This document shows, in pieces, positions 41,693 to 51,409 of a stretch of 64,000 nucleotides of DNA (positions are counted from its first letter, which is position 1; each line of letters opens with the position of its first letter). A program made the position numbers and the translations under genes. Source of the stretch: VRUE01 sp035712345 (GTDB taxonomy: Bacteria > Actinomycetota > Thermoleophilia > Solirubrobacterales > 70-9); the NCBI GenBank assembly GCA_035712345.1, contig DASTAY010000043.1, positions 1-64,000 of the forward strand, in the 5' to 3' direction. The notes below the pieces were generated by a model that ran no database searches, was not told the origin of the DNA, and saw only the letters and a program-made list of their open reading frames with translations.

Positions 41693-41704
41693 CTCTATAC
41701 CGAC

Positions 41705-42448
41705 GTGAACGATGCGATCGAGAACAGCACCAGTCTCGGAACCCTCGTCGCCGAGCGGCCGAGGCGCATCAAGCTCTTCGAGCACCTGCGCCTCGACTAC
41801 TGCTGCGGCGGATCACGCAGCCTCGAGGAGGCCTGCCGGCGTCGCGGGCTCGACCCTGACACGGTTCGCGAGCTGATCGAAGCGACCGAGCAGGACGAGC
41901 TGGTCGATGTCGACCCCGCCGAGGAGCGCGACTGGCGCCAGGCGAGCGTCGGCGAGCTCTGCGACCACATCGTCTCGGCCCATCACGAACGGCTGCGCGA
42001 GGAAATGCCGCGGATCGCCGAGCTTGCGGCCACGGTGGTCCGTGTGCACGGCGAGGGCCGGCCCGAGTTGGAGCTGACCGAGCGCGCCTTCGCCGCCCTG
42101 CGCAGCGAGCTCGAGCCCCACCTGGCCGAGGAGGAGCGATCGCTGTTCCCGGCCTGCCGGGGGCTGGAGCGCGAGGGCGCCGGGCCGGGCGGCTTCAAGC
42201 TCGCCGCGATCGAGCGCCACCGATCCGAGCACGCCGAGGTCGGCAGCAGGCTGGCGGCGCTGCGCGAGCTGGCCGGTGGCTATGGGGACGCTCAGGCGCT
42301 CTGCTCGACCCACAGTGCCCTGCTCGCGGCGCTGCGCGACTTCGAGGCCGACCTACACCGCCACGTCCACGAGGAGAACAACCTGCTCTTCCCGCGCGTG
42401 TGCGAGCTGGCCGCGGGCGCGCCGACGACAGCGGCGGGTTTGGCGTGA
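41705..42448 (+). CDS. iron-sulfur cluster repair di-iron protein (RIC / ScdA / YtfE)
   Basis: 247 aa from GTG 41705. The N-terminal ScdA_N region has the diagnostic double cysteine LDYCCGG (C33, C34). The hemerythrin domain follows, with His/Glu ligands in DHIVSAHHERLREEM, LEPHLAEEERSLFP, RHRSEHAEV and LHRHVHEENNLLFP. RIC proteins repair Fe-S clusters damaged by NO or peroxide and are usually induced by NO, fitting the operator directly upstream. Confidence 0.93.
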   Translation: MNDAIENSTSLGTLVAERPRRIKLFEHLRLDYCCGGSRSLEEACRRRGLDPDTVRELIEATEQDELVDVDPAEERDWRQASVGELCDHIVSAHHERLREEMPRIAELAATVVRVHGEGRPELELTERAFAALRSELEPHLAEEERSLFPACRGLEREGAGPGGFKLAAIERHRSEHAEVGSRLAALRELAGGYGDAQALCSTHSALLAALRDFEADLHRHVHEENNLLFPRVCELAAGAPTTAAGLA

Positions 42449-42608
42449 GGCGGCAGTGAGCGCGCCTGAGAGCCGGCACCGCGCAGACCCAGCGGGTCCC
42501 CTGCAACTGCCGCTCTGCTGCCAGGCCTGGGTGGCCGAGACGGCCCACGCCATGCAGCGGCGCTCGGGCTTGTCGCCGCGGAAACGACGAATCGAAGGAG
42601 ATGACCCA

Positions 42609-42857
42609 TTGCCGAGAACCGACCCCGACCTCGACGTCCGCAACGAGCCGCCGGCCCGCCGCCACAAGCTGATCTTCCAGACCTACGAGGCGCTCGGCGC
42701 CGGCGAGGGCTTCGTCCTCGTAAATGACCACGACCCCAAGCCGCTGCGCTACCAGTTCGAGGCAGAGCGCGCCGGCCAGTTCAGCTGGGAGTACCTCGAG
42801 CAGGGCCCAGCGGTGTGGCGGGTGCGGATCGGCCGGCCGGCGGCGACGCCTGGATAG
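42609..42857 (+). CDS. DUF2249 family protein
   Basis: 82 aa from TTG 42609, chosen because AAGGAG (42595-42600) lies eight bases upstream. DVRNEPPARRHKLIFQTYEA and GEGFVLVNDHDPKPLRYQFE match DUF2249, a small family often found with RIC, hemerythrins and nitrogen-oxide genes. It lies one base before a broken DUF59 gene. The interval 42449-42608 shows no gene I can support. Confidence 0.82.
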   Translation: MPRTDPDLDVRNEPPARRHKLIFQTYEALGAGEGFVLVNDHDPKPLRYQFEAERAGQFSWEYLEQGPAVWRVRIGRPAATPG

Positions 42858-43159
42858 ATGACCGGCGGCGTCCCCGGGCTTGCCGCGCTCAGCAACGACC
42901 CCACCCCCGAGCTCGTGCGCGACCTCCTGCGCGGGGTGATCGACCCCGAGTTGAGGGTGGACATCGTGGAGCTGGGGCTGCTACGCGGGGTGCGGTGCGC
43001 TCTGGCGTCGCCCGTGTCCGCTTCACGGTGACGAGCGGGCTGGCCCAGGCAGCCTTGCTCGCCCGCTACGACGTCGCCCGCCGCACGGTCCGCATCTCCG
43101 GCCTGACCCGCTACATCGTGCTGTCACACGCAGGCCGTGGCGATTCGGCTGCTCGGTGA
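42858..43159 (+). pseudogene. DUF59 / MIP18-type metal-sulfur assembly factor remnant
   Basis: ATG 42858 encodes PTPELVRDLLRGVIDPELRV, then DIVELGLLRGV, the normal DUF59 opening, but the frame ends at 43031. Similarity continues for a few residues in another frame (SGVARVRFTVTS) and then stops; the cysteine-containing TSPGCP motif is absent. The downstream frame to 43159 (RYDVARRTVRISGLTRYIVL) is not recognisable. 43160-43396 shows no gene I can support. I regard the stretch as decayed. Confidence 0.6.
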
Positions 43160-43396
43160 CCTCGACGGCAGCATCAGGGCCTGGTGTTGGGGCGGCGTGC
43201 TCGACGAGACCGCGATCCTCTCCTTCGTCGCGCTCGTCGCCGGCCTGGCGGTGCCGGGGGCGATCGCGCCGGTAGCCCAGCCGTTCGCGGCGGCTAGACG
43301 AAGACGACGCGTCTTTTCGCCGGCGCGGATTTCAGGGTCGACGCCCGTCTCGTCAAAGAGTAGGCGCACCGTCGAATAGTTCCCGCGAGAAGATGA

Positions 43397-44365
43397 TCAT
43401 CCAGGCCATCGCCTGAAGCGGGTTGCCACAGGAGATGACCGGACGGGCAGACGGCCGGCGGCGATGCAGACGTGCACGAAGCCGATCCACGTCAACGTCG
43501 CGAGCACGACGTGTATCCAGACGAGCTCGGTCGGCAACTTGAGCCGGTACTGCGTGATTCCCACGGCTCCCTGCGCGGCCAACAGCAAGCAGACCAATGT
43601 GAGAGTCCGGACGAGCTCGGCGCTGCCACCACGCCGGCGCGCCAGCCACCAGACGCCGACGGTTCCTACGCCGAGGAGAGTCACGAGGTAACCGTGGACG
43701 GAGACAATCCGATGCAGCGTGTCGGCACCCCAAAAGCTCAGGCGATGAACCAACTGACCGGTCCCCGAGGCACCGGCGTTGGGGCCAGCAGCCGTCGCGG
43801 CGCTGCCGAGCATGATCACCGCTCCCGCGAGGACGCTCAGGAGCCGCACGCCGAGGATCGTCGTGCGATCAGCACCGGAACGCTGCAGCTCTTCGGGCTC
43901 CACGCCGGATCGGCGCCACAGGTCGAATGCCGCGACGAGAATCAGCATCGAGAGCCAGTAGTGGGCCATCACCCAGGCTGGGGCGAGCTTGTAGAGGACC
44001 GACTCCCCGCCGACGATCGCCTGGGCGAGCACCCCGATTGGGAGCATCAGACCGAGCAGCTCGAGATCCCGTCTGCGCGGCTTGATCGGACGTCGCAGAA
44101 ACGCCCCCAAGAAAGCTCCGATGGCGGTCGCGGAGACCAAGAAGATGAAGACGCGATTACCGAACTCGATCAGCGAGTAGCTGTCCAGCGGAGGATGAAA
44201 CGAGGAGCTGGTGCACTTGGGCCAGCTGGAGCATCCGAGCCCCGAGCCGGTGAGGCGCACGGCGGCGCCAGTAAAGACGACCAGCGTCATCGCTACCAGC
44301 GCGGCGAGGGCGACCTTCTCATAGCTCTCGGCGCTGATCGACCAGCGTTCGCGCCACTTCGTCAT
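43397..44365 (-). CDS. ctaA: heme A synthase (CtaA/Cox15)
   Basis: 322 aa, eight membrane segments. VVFTGAAVRLTGSGLGCSSW with PKCTSS is the first conserved loop; haem-ligand histidines are in LIEFGNRVFIF (Glu), WVMAHYWLSML, TLHRIVSVHGYLV and LVWIHVVLATLTWIGFVH. It converts heme O to heme A, needed by the A-type oxidase at 26266. No ctaB (heme O synthase) is visible. Start ATG 44365 (MTKWRERWSIS). Confidence 0.88.
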   Translation of the reverse strand: MTKWRERWSISAESYEKVALAALVAMTLVVFTGAAVRLTGSGLGCSSWPKCTSSSFHPPLDSYSLIEFGNRVFIFLVSATAIGAFLGAFLRRPIKPRRRDLELLGLMLPIGVLAQAIVGGESVLYKLAPAWVMAHYWLSMLILVAAFDLWRRSGVEPEELQRSGADRTTILGVRLLSVLAGAVIMLGSAATAAGPNAGASGTGQLVHRLSFWGADTLHRIVSVHGYLVTLLGVGTVGVWWLARRRGGSAELVRTLTLVCLLLAAQGAVGITQYRLKLPTELVWIHVVLATLTWIGFVHVCIAAGRLPVRSSPVATRFRRWPG

Positions 44366-44429
44366 TTGCAGCCAAGCGGTGTCGAGGTTCCGCTCCAAGA
44401 CGCCTCCCGAGCAAGACGCAGTCGACTCT

Positions 44430-44452
44430 TTTGTACAGTCGTCATGGAGAAA
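44430..44452. promoter_or_regulatory. weak 8-7-8 inverted repeat between ctaA and AhpD remnant
   Basis: TTTGTACA-N7-TGGAGAAA, about five of eight symmetric positions. It lies in the divergent region. Tentative. Confidence 0.3.
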
Positions 44453-44496
44453 AGATACGGCTCCCGCTCGGGCGCCGTCGAGAGGAAAGACAGGCG

Positions 44497-44740
44497 ATGC
44501 GGATTGACTATCAACGTGTCTTCCCGGCGGCTCTGCAGGCGATGCTGGGTTTGGAGAGGGCGGGCCAGGAGAGTACGCTGGAGCCCTGCGCGAGCTGGTC
44601 AAGATGCGCGCCTCGCAGCTCAACGACTGCGCCTACTGCCTCGACATGCACTCCAAGGACGAGCAGCGGCTGGAACCGCTTCGCGGTCGGCCTGCGCTCG
44701 CCGGTCGGCGACTACGTCTCCCCCCACGGTGACCGCCGAG
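44497..44740 (+). pseudogene. AhpD/carboxymuconolactone decarboxylase-family remnant
   Basis: ATG 44497 encodes MRIDYQRVFPAALQAMLGLE, then near 44580 the family sequence moves to another frame (LRELVKMRASQLNDCAYCLD, with the CxxC redox pair and MHSKDE). The middle of the protein is missing, and the typical C-terminal end (WNRFAVGLRSPVGDYVSPHG) resumes in the first frame at about 44675. A frameshift plus an internal deletion therefore leave only the ends of a ~150-aa alkylhydroperoxidase-like protein. Confidence 0.7.
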
Positions 44741-44847
44741 GGCCTCCCGGCGGTGAATCGCGGCAGGCGACGAACCGGAGTCGGAGCTGATTCTGATCGG
44801 TGAGGCGTGGTGAGAGCGCTGCAGCAGCGCAACCTCCCTCAAGCCGC

Positions 44848-46353
44848 TCAGGCCGACGGAAGGATGCCCTCGTCGCCGGGCGAGCCGGTCGTCTCCGCGC
44901 CGAGCGGCAGCGCCCCGGCTCGGCCGCCGAGCCAGCGGTCCACCACGCGTGCGCAACGTCGCCCCTCGGCGATCGCCCAGACGATCAGCGACTGGCCGCG
45001 CCGGGCGTCGCCGGCGGCGAAGACCCCCTTCCGGGAGGTCGCGTAGGCGCTCGCCCTGATGTTGCCGCGGGTGTCCAACGCGACGCCGAGCTCGGCCAGC
45101 AGCCCTTGGTGCTCGGGGTGGGAGAACCCAATCGCTACGAGGACCAGGTCAGCCGCAAGCCTGAACTCGGTACCGTCGATTGGCTCGGGCGCGGAGCTTG
45201 AGCTCGCGTCCAGTGCGACCGCATCGACGCGGGCGACGCGCCCTTCCTCGTCCACGAGGCGGATCGCCTGCGTCTGCCAGCGCCGTTCGCCCCCCTCTTC
45301 CAGTGCGTAGGTCTGGGGGGTGCGTTTGGCCTGCAGCGGCCAGGGCGTGTGCGGATAGCGTCCGGAGGGCGGGATCTCGCCGTAGGTGTCCAGTGCGACC
45401 GCGCTCAGCGCCCCCTCGCGGCGGGCGTTGGAGAGACAATCCATCCCGGTATCGCCACCGCCGATCACGACCAGTCGCTTGCCGGCGGCGCTGATCTCCT
45501 GCTCGGGATCAGGGGCCCCCGACTCGGGCTCTTCCCCCTTGGCGCGGGCGGCGGCGCGGTTGCGCTGGTAGAGGTAGTCCATCGCCTGGTGAACGCCGGC
45601 CAGCTCGCCGCCGGGGATCGCGAGGTGCCGCCCGACCCGCGAGCCGGTTGCCAGCACCACCGCGTCGAAACGCTCGCGCAGCTCCTTGGCGCCGATGTCG
45701 CGGCCGACCTCGACGTTGCAGCGGAAGACGATCCCCTCGCACTCGAGCAGAAGGGCCCGGCGGTCAATCATCCACTTCTCGAGCTTCGAGTCGGGGACGC
45801 CGAAGCGCATCAGGCCGCCGACCGCCTCGTCGCGCTCGAACACGGTGACCTCGTGGCCGCGCTTGTTGAGCTCGGCGGCTGCCGCCATCCCGGCCGGCCC
45901 GGAGCCGACCACGGCGACGCTGCGTCCGCTCCGCACCGGCGGCGGTTCGGGCACGATCCAGCCTTCACGAAACGCGTGCTCGACGATGCCCAGCTCAAGC
46001 TGCTGGATCGTCACCGCGTCGTCGTTGATCGCCAGCACGCAGGCCGACTCGCACGGCGCCGGGCAGATCCGGCCGGTGAACTCGGGGAAGTTGTTGGTGT
46101 TGTGGAGCTGGTCGATCGCCTCTCGCCAGCGGCCACGGTAGACCTGATCGTTCCAGTCGGGGATGAGGTTTCCGAGCGGACAGCCGAGGTGGCAGAAAGG
46201 CACCCCACAGTCCATGCAGCGCGCCCCTTGATCCTGGAGCTCGGCGTCAGGTTGGGTCTCGAAGTAGTGCTCGTAGTCGCCGGTGCGGGTCGCCGGGTCG
46301 CGCTTGTCGAAGCCGACCCGGTGGATGCGAAGGAAGCCGCCGATCTCACCCAT
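44848..46353 (-). CDS. gltD: glutamate synthase small (beta) subunit
   Basis: 501 aa. N-terminal Fe-S cysteines (CMDCGVPFCHLGCPLGN, CPAPCESAC), FAD motif SVAVVGSGPAGMAAAAELNK, NADPH motif LVVIGGGDTGMDCLSNARRE, and AAGDARRGQSLIVWAI. It feeds electrons from NADPH to GltB. It overlaps gltB by 8 bp. Confidence 0.95.
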   Translation of the reverse strand: MGEIGGFLRIHRVGFDKRDPATRTGDYEHYFETQPDAELQDQGARCMDCGVPFCHLGCPLGNLIPDWNDQVYRGRWREAIDQLHNTNNFPEFTGRICPAPCESACVLAINDDAVTIQQLELGIVEHAFREGWIVPEPPPVRSGRSVAVVGSGPAGMAAAAELNKRGHEVTVFERDEAVGGLMRFGVPDSKLEKWMIDRRALLLECEGIVFRCNVEVGRDIGAKELRERFDAVVLATGSRVGRHLAIPGGELAGVHQAMDYLYQRNRAAARAKGEEPESGAPDPEQEISAAGKRLVVIGGGDTGMDCLSNARREGALSAVALDTYGEIPPSGRYPHTPWPLQAKRTPQTYALEEGGERRWQTQAIRLVDEEGRVARVDAVALDASSSSAPEPIDGTEFRLAADLVLVAIGFSHPEHQGLLAELGVALDTRGNIRASAYATSRKGVFAAGDARRGQSLIVWAIAEGRRCARVVDRWLGGRAGALPLGAETTGSPGDEGILPSA

Positions 46354-49300
46354 GGCTCGCCTCCCGGGGCGTCGCGGCGGTGAAGTCGCCCTCCGGCGAG
46401 ACCCGCTCGGCCTTCTGCGCGCGCTCCTCCAGCGCCCGCTTGTAGTCGCTCGGCATCACCTTGACGAAGCTCGGCAGGGCCGCTTCCCAGCGCGCCAGCA
46501 GCTTTTCGGCCAGGCGTGAGCCGGTGCGTCGGGCGTGCTCGACGACCAGCTCGCGCAGCTCCCCATCCTCGCCAGGGGCGACCCCCTCCAGGCCGACCAA
46601 CTCCTGGTTGCAGTGCCGGGGGAACTCGCCGCGCCTGTCGAGTACGTAGGCGATGCCGCCGCTCATCCCGGCGGCGAAGTTGCGCCCAGTCGCGCCGAGG
46701 ACGACTACGCGGCCGCCGGTCATGTACTCGCAGCCGTGGTCACCGACACCCTCGACGACCGCCAGGGCGCCGGAGTTGCGGACGGCGAAGCGCTCGCCCG
46801 CCAGGCCGGCGAAGAAGGCGCGTCCGGAGGTGGCCCCGTAGAGGACGGTGTTGCCGACGATCGCGTTGTGGGCGGCGACGAAGTTCGCCCGGCGCGGCGG
46901 GCGCATCGCGATCGTCCCGCCGGAGAGCCCCTTGCCGGCGTAGTCGTTGGCGTCGCCCTCCAGACTCAGCGCGACCCCGGGGGCGAGCCAGGCGCCGAAC
47001 GATTGCCCGGCCGAGCCCTCGAAGTCGATCTCGATCGTCCCCTCGGCCAGCCCTCCGGCGCCGTGGCGCCTGGCAATCTCGCCGGAGAGCAGCCCGCCGA
47101 CGGCGCGGTCGACGTTCTCGATCGGCCGGCGCAATCGCACGGCCTCGCCACGCTCCAGCGCTGGCCGCGCCGCCTCGATCAGCTCCCAGCCGAGGGCGCT
47201 TTCGAGCACCCGCCCGGGTCCGTGGTCGCGCCGACGCGGGCGCGCATCAGTGGGGTCCGGGACGGCGAGCAGGGCGGAGAGGTCGACGTGCCGCGCCTTC
47301 CAGTGCTCGATCGCCGTGTCGGCCTCGAGCAGCTCGGCGCGCCCCACCAGGTCCTCGAAGCGCGCCACGCCCAGCTTCGCCATCAGCTGGCGCACTTCCT
47401 CGGCGACGTAGACGAAGAACTCGATCACGTGCTCGGGCGTGCCCTGGAAGCGCCGCCGCAGCTCCGGGTTTTGCGTCGCGATCCCGACCGGGCAGGTGTT
47501 GAGGTGGCAGACCCGCATCATGATGCAGCCCATCGCGATCAGCGGCGCCGTCGCGAAGCCGAACTCGTCGGCGCCCAGCAGCGCCCCGACGACGACGTCA
47601 CGACCGGTCTTCAGCTGCCCGTCGACCTGGACCGCGATCCGCGAGCGCAGGTCGTTGCCGAGCAGCGTCTGCTGGGTCTCGGCGAGGCCGATCTCCCAGG
47701 GCACCCCCACCTGCTGGATCGAGGACTGCGGGGAGGCGCCGGTGCCGCCGTCGTGGCCGGCGATCGTGATGTGGTCGGCGCTCGCCTTGGCTACGCCGGC
47801 GGCGACCGTCCCCACGCCCATCTCGGAGACGAGCTTGACCGAGACGCTTGCGTCCGGGTTGGCGCAGCGCAGGTCGTAGATCAGCTGCTTGAGGTCCTCG
47901 ATCGAGTAGATGTCGTGGTGGGGAGGAGGCGAGATCAGTCCGACCCCCGGGGTCGAGTGGCGCAGCTCGGCGATGTACTCAGAGACCTTCGGTCCCGGCA
48001 GCTGGCCGCCCTCGCCCGGCTTGGCGCCCTGAGCGATCTTGATCTGCAGCTGATCGGCGTTGACCAGGTAGTCGGTCGTCACCCCGAAGCGGCCGGAGGC
48101 GACCTGCTTGATCGCCGAGCGGCGCTCGTCGCCTAAGCGCTTGGGGTCCTCGCCCCCCTCGCCGGTGTTGGACTTGCCGCCGAGTCGGTTCATCGCCACC
48201 GCCAGCGCCTCGTGAGACTCGGGCGAGATCGAGCCGAGGCTCATGGCGCCGCTGGAGAAACGCTTGACGATCTCCGCCGCCGGCTCGACCTCCTCCAGCG
48301 GGATCGCCTCGCGGTCGCCGCGCAGCCGCAGCAGCCCCCGCAGCGTACCGTGGCGCGTCGCCTCCTCGTTGACCAGTCGTGCGTACTCGGCATAGGAGCG
48401 GGCTCGCTCGCCGTCGAGCAACCCGACCGCCTGCTGCAGCTTGGCGACCGTCGCCGGGTTCCAGATGTGGCGCTCGCCCTGACGCCGCCATTGGTAGACG
48501 CCGCCGACCGGCAGCAGGCCCAGCTCGGGGGCGGTCTCGTAGCCGCGATCGTGGCGTTCCACGGCCTCGGCGGCCAGGACGTCGAGGCCGACGCCGCCGA
48601 TCCGCGAGGCGGTCCCGGCGAAGTGGCGGTCGACCACGGCGCGGTCGAGGCCGACCGCCTCAAAGATCTGGGCACCCTGGAAGGAGTGGATCGTTGCGAT
48701 GCCCATCCGCGAGATCACCTTAAGCAGCCCCTTGTCGAAGGCCTTGACGAGCCGTCGTTCTGCCTCCGTGACGTCGACATCGTCGGGCAGGTAGCCCCGC
48801 TCGGCCAGCTCGGCGACGGTCGCCAGTGCCAGGTAGGGGTTGACCGCCGCGGCCCCGTAGCCGATCAGCGCCGCGACGTGGTGGACCTCACGCGGCTCCG
48901 CCGACTCGACCACCAGCTCCACCCGCATCCTCGCGCCGGCGCGGATCAGGTGATGGTGGACGCCGGCCAGCGCCAGCAGCGAAGGAATCGCCACCCGATC
49001 GCGGTCGGCCGCGCGGTCGGAGAGGACGATCAGCGCTGCTCCCGACGCCACGCTCTCCTCCGCCGCGCGGCAGGCGCGCTCCAGCGCGGGCTCCATGCCC
49101 GCCGCGCCCTCGGCGCGCGGCCAGGTGACATCGATCGTGCACAGGGGGAAGCCGTCGCGGTCGAGCCGGCGCAGCCGCTCGAGCTCGCCGTCGCGCAGGA
49201 TCGGCTGCGAGGTCCGCAGCTGGCGGCAGTGCCCTGGCGAGGCGGCGAGCAGGTTGCGGCGCGGCCCGATCCGGGTCACCAGGCTCATCACGACCCGCTC

Positions 49301-50860
49301 GCGCAACGGGTCGATCGGCGGGTTGGTGACCTGCGCGAAGAGCTGCTTGAAGTAGGAGAAGAGCAGCGGCTGGCGGTCGGAGAGCGCCGCCAGGGCGAGG
49401 TCGTTGCCCATCGAGCCGATCGGCTCGGCGCCGCTCACCGCCATCGGCTCCAGCAGCACCCGAAGGTCCTCCTGGGTGTAGCCGAAGGCGAGCCGCAGCT
49501 CGTGCAGGGCCGCGCCGTCGGGACGTGGCGGCGGCTCTGGCTCCGGCAGCGCGTCGAGGTCGACGATTCCCTCGCGGTGCCAGCGCCCGTAGGGCCGGCG
49601 CCGCGCGACCTCCTCCTTGATCTCGTCGTCCTCCAGCAGCCGGCCCCGCTCGAGGTCGACGAGCAGGATCTGACCCGGTGCCAGGCGGCCCTTGCGGGTC
49701 ACGGTCTCCGGCGCCACCGGCAGCACGCCGACCTCGGAGGCGAGCACGACGTAGCCGTCGCTGGTCGTCAGCCAGCGCGCCGGGCGCAGCCCGTTGCGGT
49801 CGAGCATCGCGCCGACCACCCGGCCGTCGCTGAAGGCGACCGCCGCGGGGCCGTCCCAGGGCTCCATAACGCAGGCGTGGTAGTCGTAGAAGTCCCTGAC
49901 CTCGGCGGAGAGCCCGTCCCGGTCGGCAGGGGCCTCTGGGATCGTCATCATCAGCGCTTCGGGGAAGGAGCGCCCGGCCATCGTCAGCAGCTCGAGCGCG
50001 TTGTCGAGCGTCGCCGAGTCCGATCCCGCCGGGTTGACGACCGGCTTCAGCTTCTCGAGGTCGGCGCCCAGCAGCTCGGAGGCGAGCTGGGGCTCGCGCG
50101 CCCGCATCCAGTTGCGGTTGCCCATCAGCGTGTTGATCTCGCCGTTGTGGGCGAGCACGCGATAGGGGTGGGCCAGCTCCCAGCTCGGGAAGGTGTTGGT
50201 CGAGAAGCGCGAGTGCACCAGCGCCATCTGGCTCTCGAGACGCTCGTCGCGCAGCTCCGGGTAGAAGCCGGCGAGTTGGGGGGCGGTCAGCATTCCCTTG
50301 TAGGCGACGGTGCGCGAGGAACAGGAGACGATCGCGGCGCCGCCGCCGGCGCCGTGCTCGAAGACGCGGCGTATCGCGTAGAGCCTGCGCTCGAAGGCAT
50401 CTTGGTCGCCGACCCCGTCGCCAGCGGCGACGAAGAGTTGGGCGACGTGCGGCGCGCAGTTCCGCGCGACGGGGCCGGTGTAGGCCGGGTCGACCGGCAC
50501 CTCGCGCCAGCCGAGGACCCGCTGTCCCTCGGCGGCGACGATCTCCTCCAGCAGCTCTCGCGGCCGCCGACGCTTCTCCTTGGCCGGCGGCAGGAAGCAC
50601 ATTGCGACGCCGTAGCGCCCCGGCTCGGGCAGCTCCCATGCAGCCGCATCGCGGTAGAGGCGGTCGGGGACCTGGAGCAGGATCCCGGCTCCGTCGCCGG
50701 TCTCCGGGTCGGCGCCCTCGGCGCCGCGGTGCTCCATCCGCTCCAGCACTGTGAGGGCGCGGGCGACGACCTCGTGGGCGGGGTCGGGATGTAGGCGCGC
50801 GACGAAGCCGAGCCCGCACCCGTCGCGTCCTGCGCGCGGGTCGTAGAGCGCTGCCTTCAC
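46346..50860 (-). CDS. gltB: glutamate synthase large (alpha) subunit
   Basis: 1504 aa from GTG 50860. The glutaminase nucleophile cysteine follows a short propeptide (DPRAGRDGCGLGFVARLHPD); HNGEINTLMGNRNWM, the FMN domain (EGGEDPKRLGDERRSAIKQV), Fe-S motif region CHLNTCPVGIATQ, and the C-terminal GXGXG beta-helix are present. Makes glutamate from 2-oxoglutarate and glutamine. The location beside nar genes suggests coupling of nitrogen assimilation and nitrate use. Confidence 0.95.
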   Translation of the reverse strand: MKAALYDPRAGRDGCGLGFVARLHPDPAHEVVARALTVLERMEHRGAEGADPETGDGAGILLQVPDRLYRDAAAWELPEPGRYGVAMCFLPPAKEKRRRPRELLEEIVAAEGQRVLGWREVPVDPAYTGPVARNCAPHVAQLFVAAGDGVGDQDAFERRLYAIRRVFEHGAGGGAAIVSCSSRTVAYKGMLTAPQLAGFYPELRDERLESQMALVHSRFSTNTFPSWELAHPYRVLAHNGEINTLMGNRNWMRAREPQLASELLGADLEKLKPVVNPAGSDSATLDNALELLTMAGRSFPEALMMTIPEAPADRDGLSAEVRDFYDYHACVMEPWDGPAAVAFSDGRVVGAMLDRNGLRPARWLTTSDGYVVLASEVGVLPVAPETVTRKGRLAPGQILLVDLERGRLLEDDEIKEEVARRRPYGRWHREGIVDLDALPEPEPPPRPDGAALHELRLAFGYTQEDLRVLLEPMAVSGAEPIGSMGNDLALAALSDRQPLLFSYFKQLFAQVTNPPIDPLRERVVMSLVTRIGPRRNLLAASPGHCRQLRTSQPILRDGELERLRRLDRDGFPLCTIDVTWPRAEGAAGMEPALERACRAAEESVASGAALIVLSDRAADRDRVAIPSLLALAGVHHHLIRAGARMRVELVVESAEPREVHHVAALIGYGAAAVNPYLALATVAELAERGYLPDDVDVTEAERRLVKAFDKGLLKVISRMGIATIHSFQGAQIFEAVGLDRAVVDRHFAGTASRIGGVGLDVLAAEAVERHDRGYETAPELGLLPVGGVYQWRRQGERHIWNPATVAKLQQAVGLLDGERARSYAEYARLVNEEATRHGTLRGLLRLRGDREAIPLEEVEPAAEIVKRFSSGAMSLGSISPESHEALAVAMNRLGGKSNTGEGGEDPKRLGDERRSAIKQVASGRFGVTTDYLVNADQLQIKIAQGAKPGEGGQLPGPKVSEYIAELRHSTPGVGLISPPPHHDIYSIEDLKQLIYDLRCANPDASVSVKLVSEMGVGTVAAGVAKASADHITIAGHDGGTGASPQSSIQQVGVPWEIGLAETQQTLLGNDLRSRIAVQVDGQLKTGRDVVVGALLGADEFGFATAPLIAMGCIMMRVCHLNTCPVGIATQNPELRRRFQGTPEHVIEFFVYVAEEVRQLMAKLGVARFEDLVGRAELLEADTAIEHWKARHVDLSALLAVPDPTDARPRRRDHGPGRVLESALGWELIEAARPALERGEAVRLRRPIENVDRAVGGLLSGEIARRHGAGGLAEGTIEIDFEGSAGQSFGAWLAPGVALSLEGDANDYAGKGLSGGTIAMRPPRRANFVAAHNAIVGNTVLYGATSGRAFFAGLAGERFAVRNSGALAVVEGVGDHGCEYMTGGRVVVLGATGRNFAAGMSGGIAYVLDRRGEFPRHCNQELVGLEGVAPGEDGELRELVVEHARRTGSRLAEKLLARWEAALPSFVKVMPSDYKRALEERAQKAERVSPEGDFTAATPREASHG

Positions 50861-51234
50861 CCCGAGCGCTTGGCGGCGTGGCGGCGGCTGTAGAGCTTCT
50901 CGCGGATCGTCATCGCGCCCGGGTGGCCCTCGCCCGGCCAGGGGGTGAGCAGCAGCAGCAGGCGCGCGTCGCTGACGGCGACGACCTCGTGGCGTTCGCT
51001 TGGCTCGAACTCGACCAGAAGACCGCAACCGCCGGATGCGCTCGTCCCGGCGCCGTTGACGACCTCGACCTCACCGTCGAGGACGATCAGCCAGGCTCGC
51101 TCGTGGACCTCATGCTCGGAGAGGCTCTCACCGGCGGCCAGGTCGAGAGCGATCGCGCGCGCGGCGTCGCTGGAGGAGAGAATCTCCGGCAGCCGTGGTT
51201 TGAGGTCCAATGCCTTGAGGTCCCAGCTCTTCAC
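50857..51234 (-). CDS. cupin-domain protein
   Basis: 125 aa. A single cupin fold: LDLAAGESLSEHEVHERAWL gives the HxH/E-type first motif in reduced form and ERHEVVAVSDARLLLLLTPW the second. It overlaps the gltB start by 4 bp and is transcribed with it. Substrate unknown; small cupins at such positions can sense or protect, but nothing specific is visible. Confidence 0.78.
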   Translation of the reverse strand: MKSWDLKALDLKPRLPEILSSSDAARAIALDLAAGESLSEHEVHERAWLIVLDGEVEVVNGAGTSASGGCGLLVEFEPSERHEVVAVSDARLLLLLTPWPGEGHPGAMTIREKLYSRRHAAKRSG

Positions 51235-51343
51235 GATCTTCTCCCTTCGTCGGTACGGGCGTCGAGGGCGCCCGAGTCAATCGCCTCGACCCGACTCGGC
51301 GCCTGCGCGGGCATCGTACCCCGATCCCGCGTCTCGACCGCTA

Positions 51344-51366
51344 TTTCAACCATCGTGTCTGTGAAA
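51344..51366. promoter_or_regulatory. imperfect 8-7-8 inverted repeat upstream of narG
   Basis: TTTCAACC-N7-CTGTGAAA, five outer positions symmetric (TTTCA/TGAAA). It ends 43 bp before the narG start, the only candidate operator in the 175-bp gap. Confidence 0.45.
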
Positions 51367-51409
51367 AACATCGCGAGCAGGCGGCGGCTGTGATACCAAT
51401 GCGTCCACC

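Noticed and set aside
43137..43379. 80-codon plus-strand ORF between the DUF59 remnant and ctaA
   Set aside because: Contains one hydrophobic stretch but no family match, ribosome site or conserved start; more likely debris.
48212..50794. 860-codon plus-strand frame opposite gltB
   Set aside because: Antisense shadow of a fully recognisable glutamate synthase; rich in Arg/Val/Asp with no motif.
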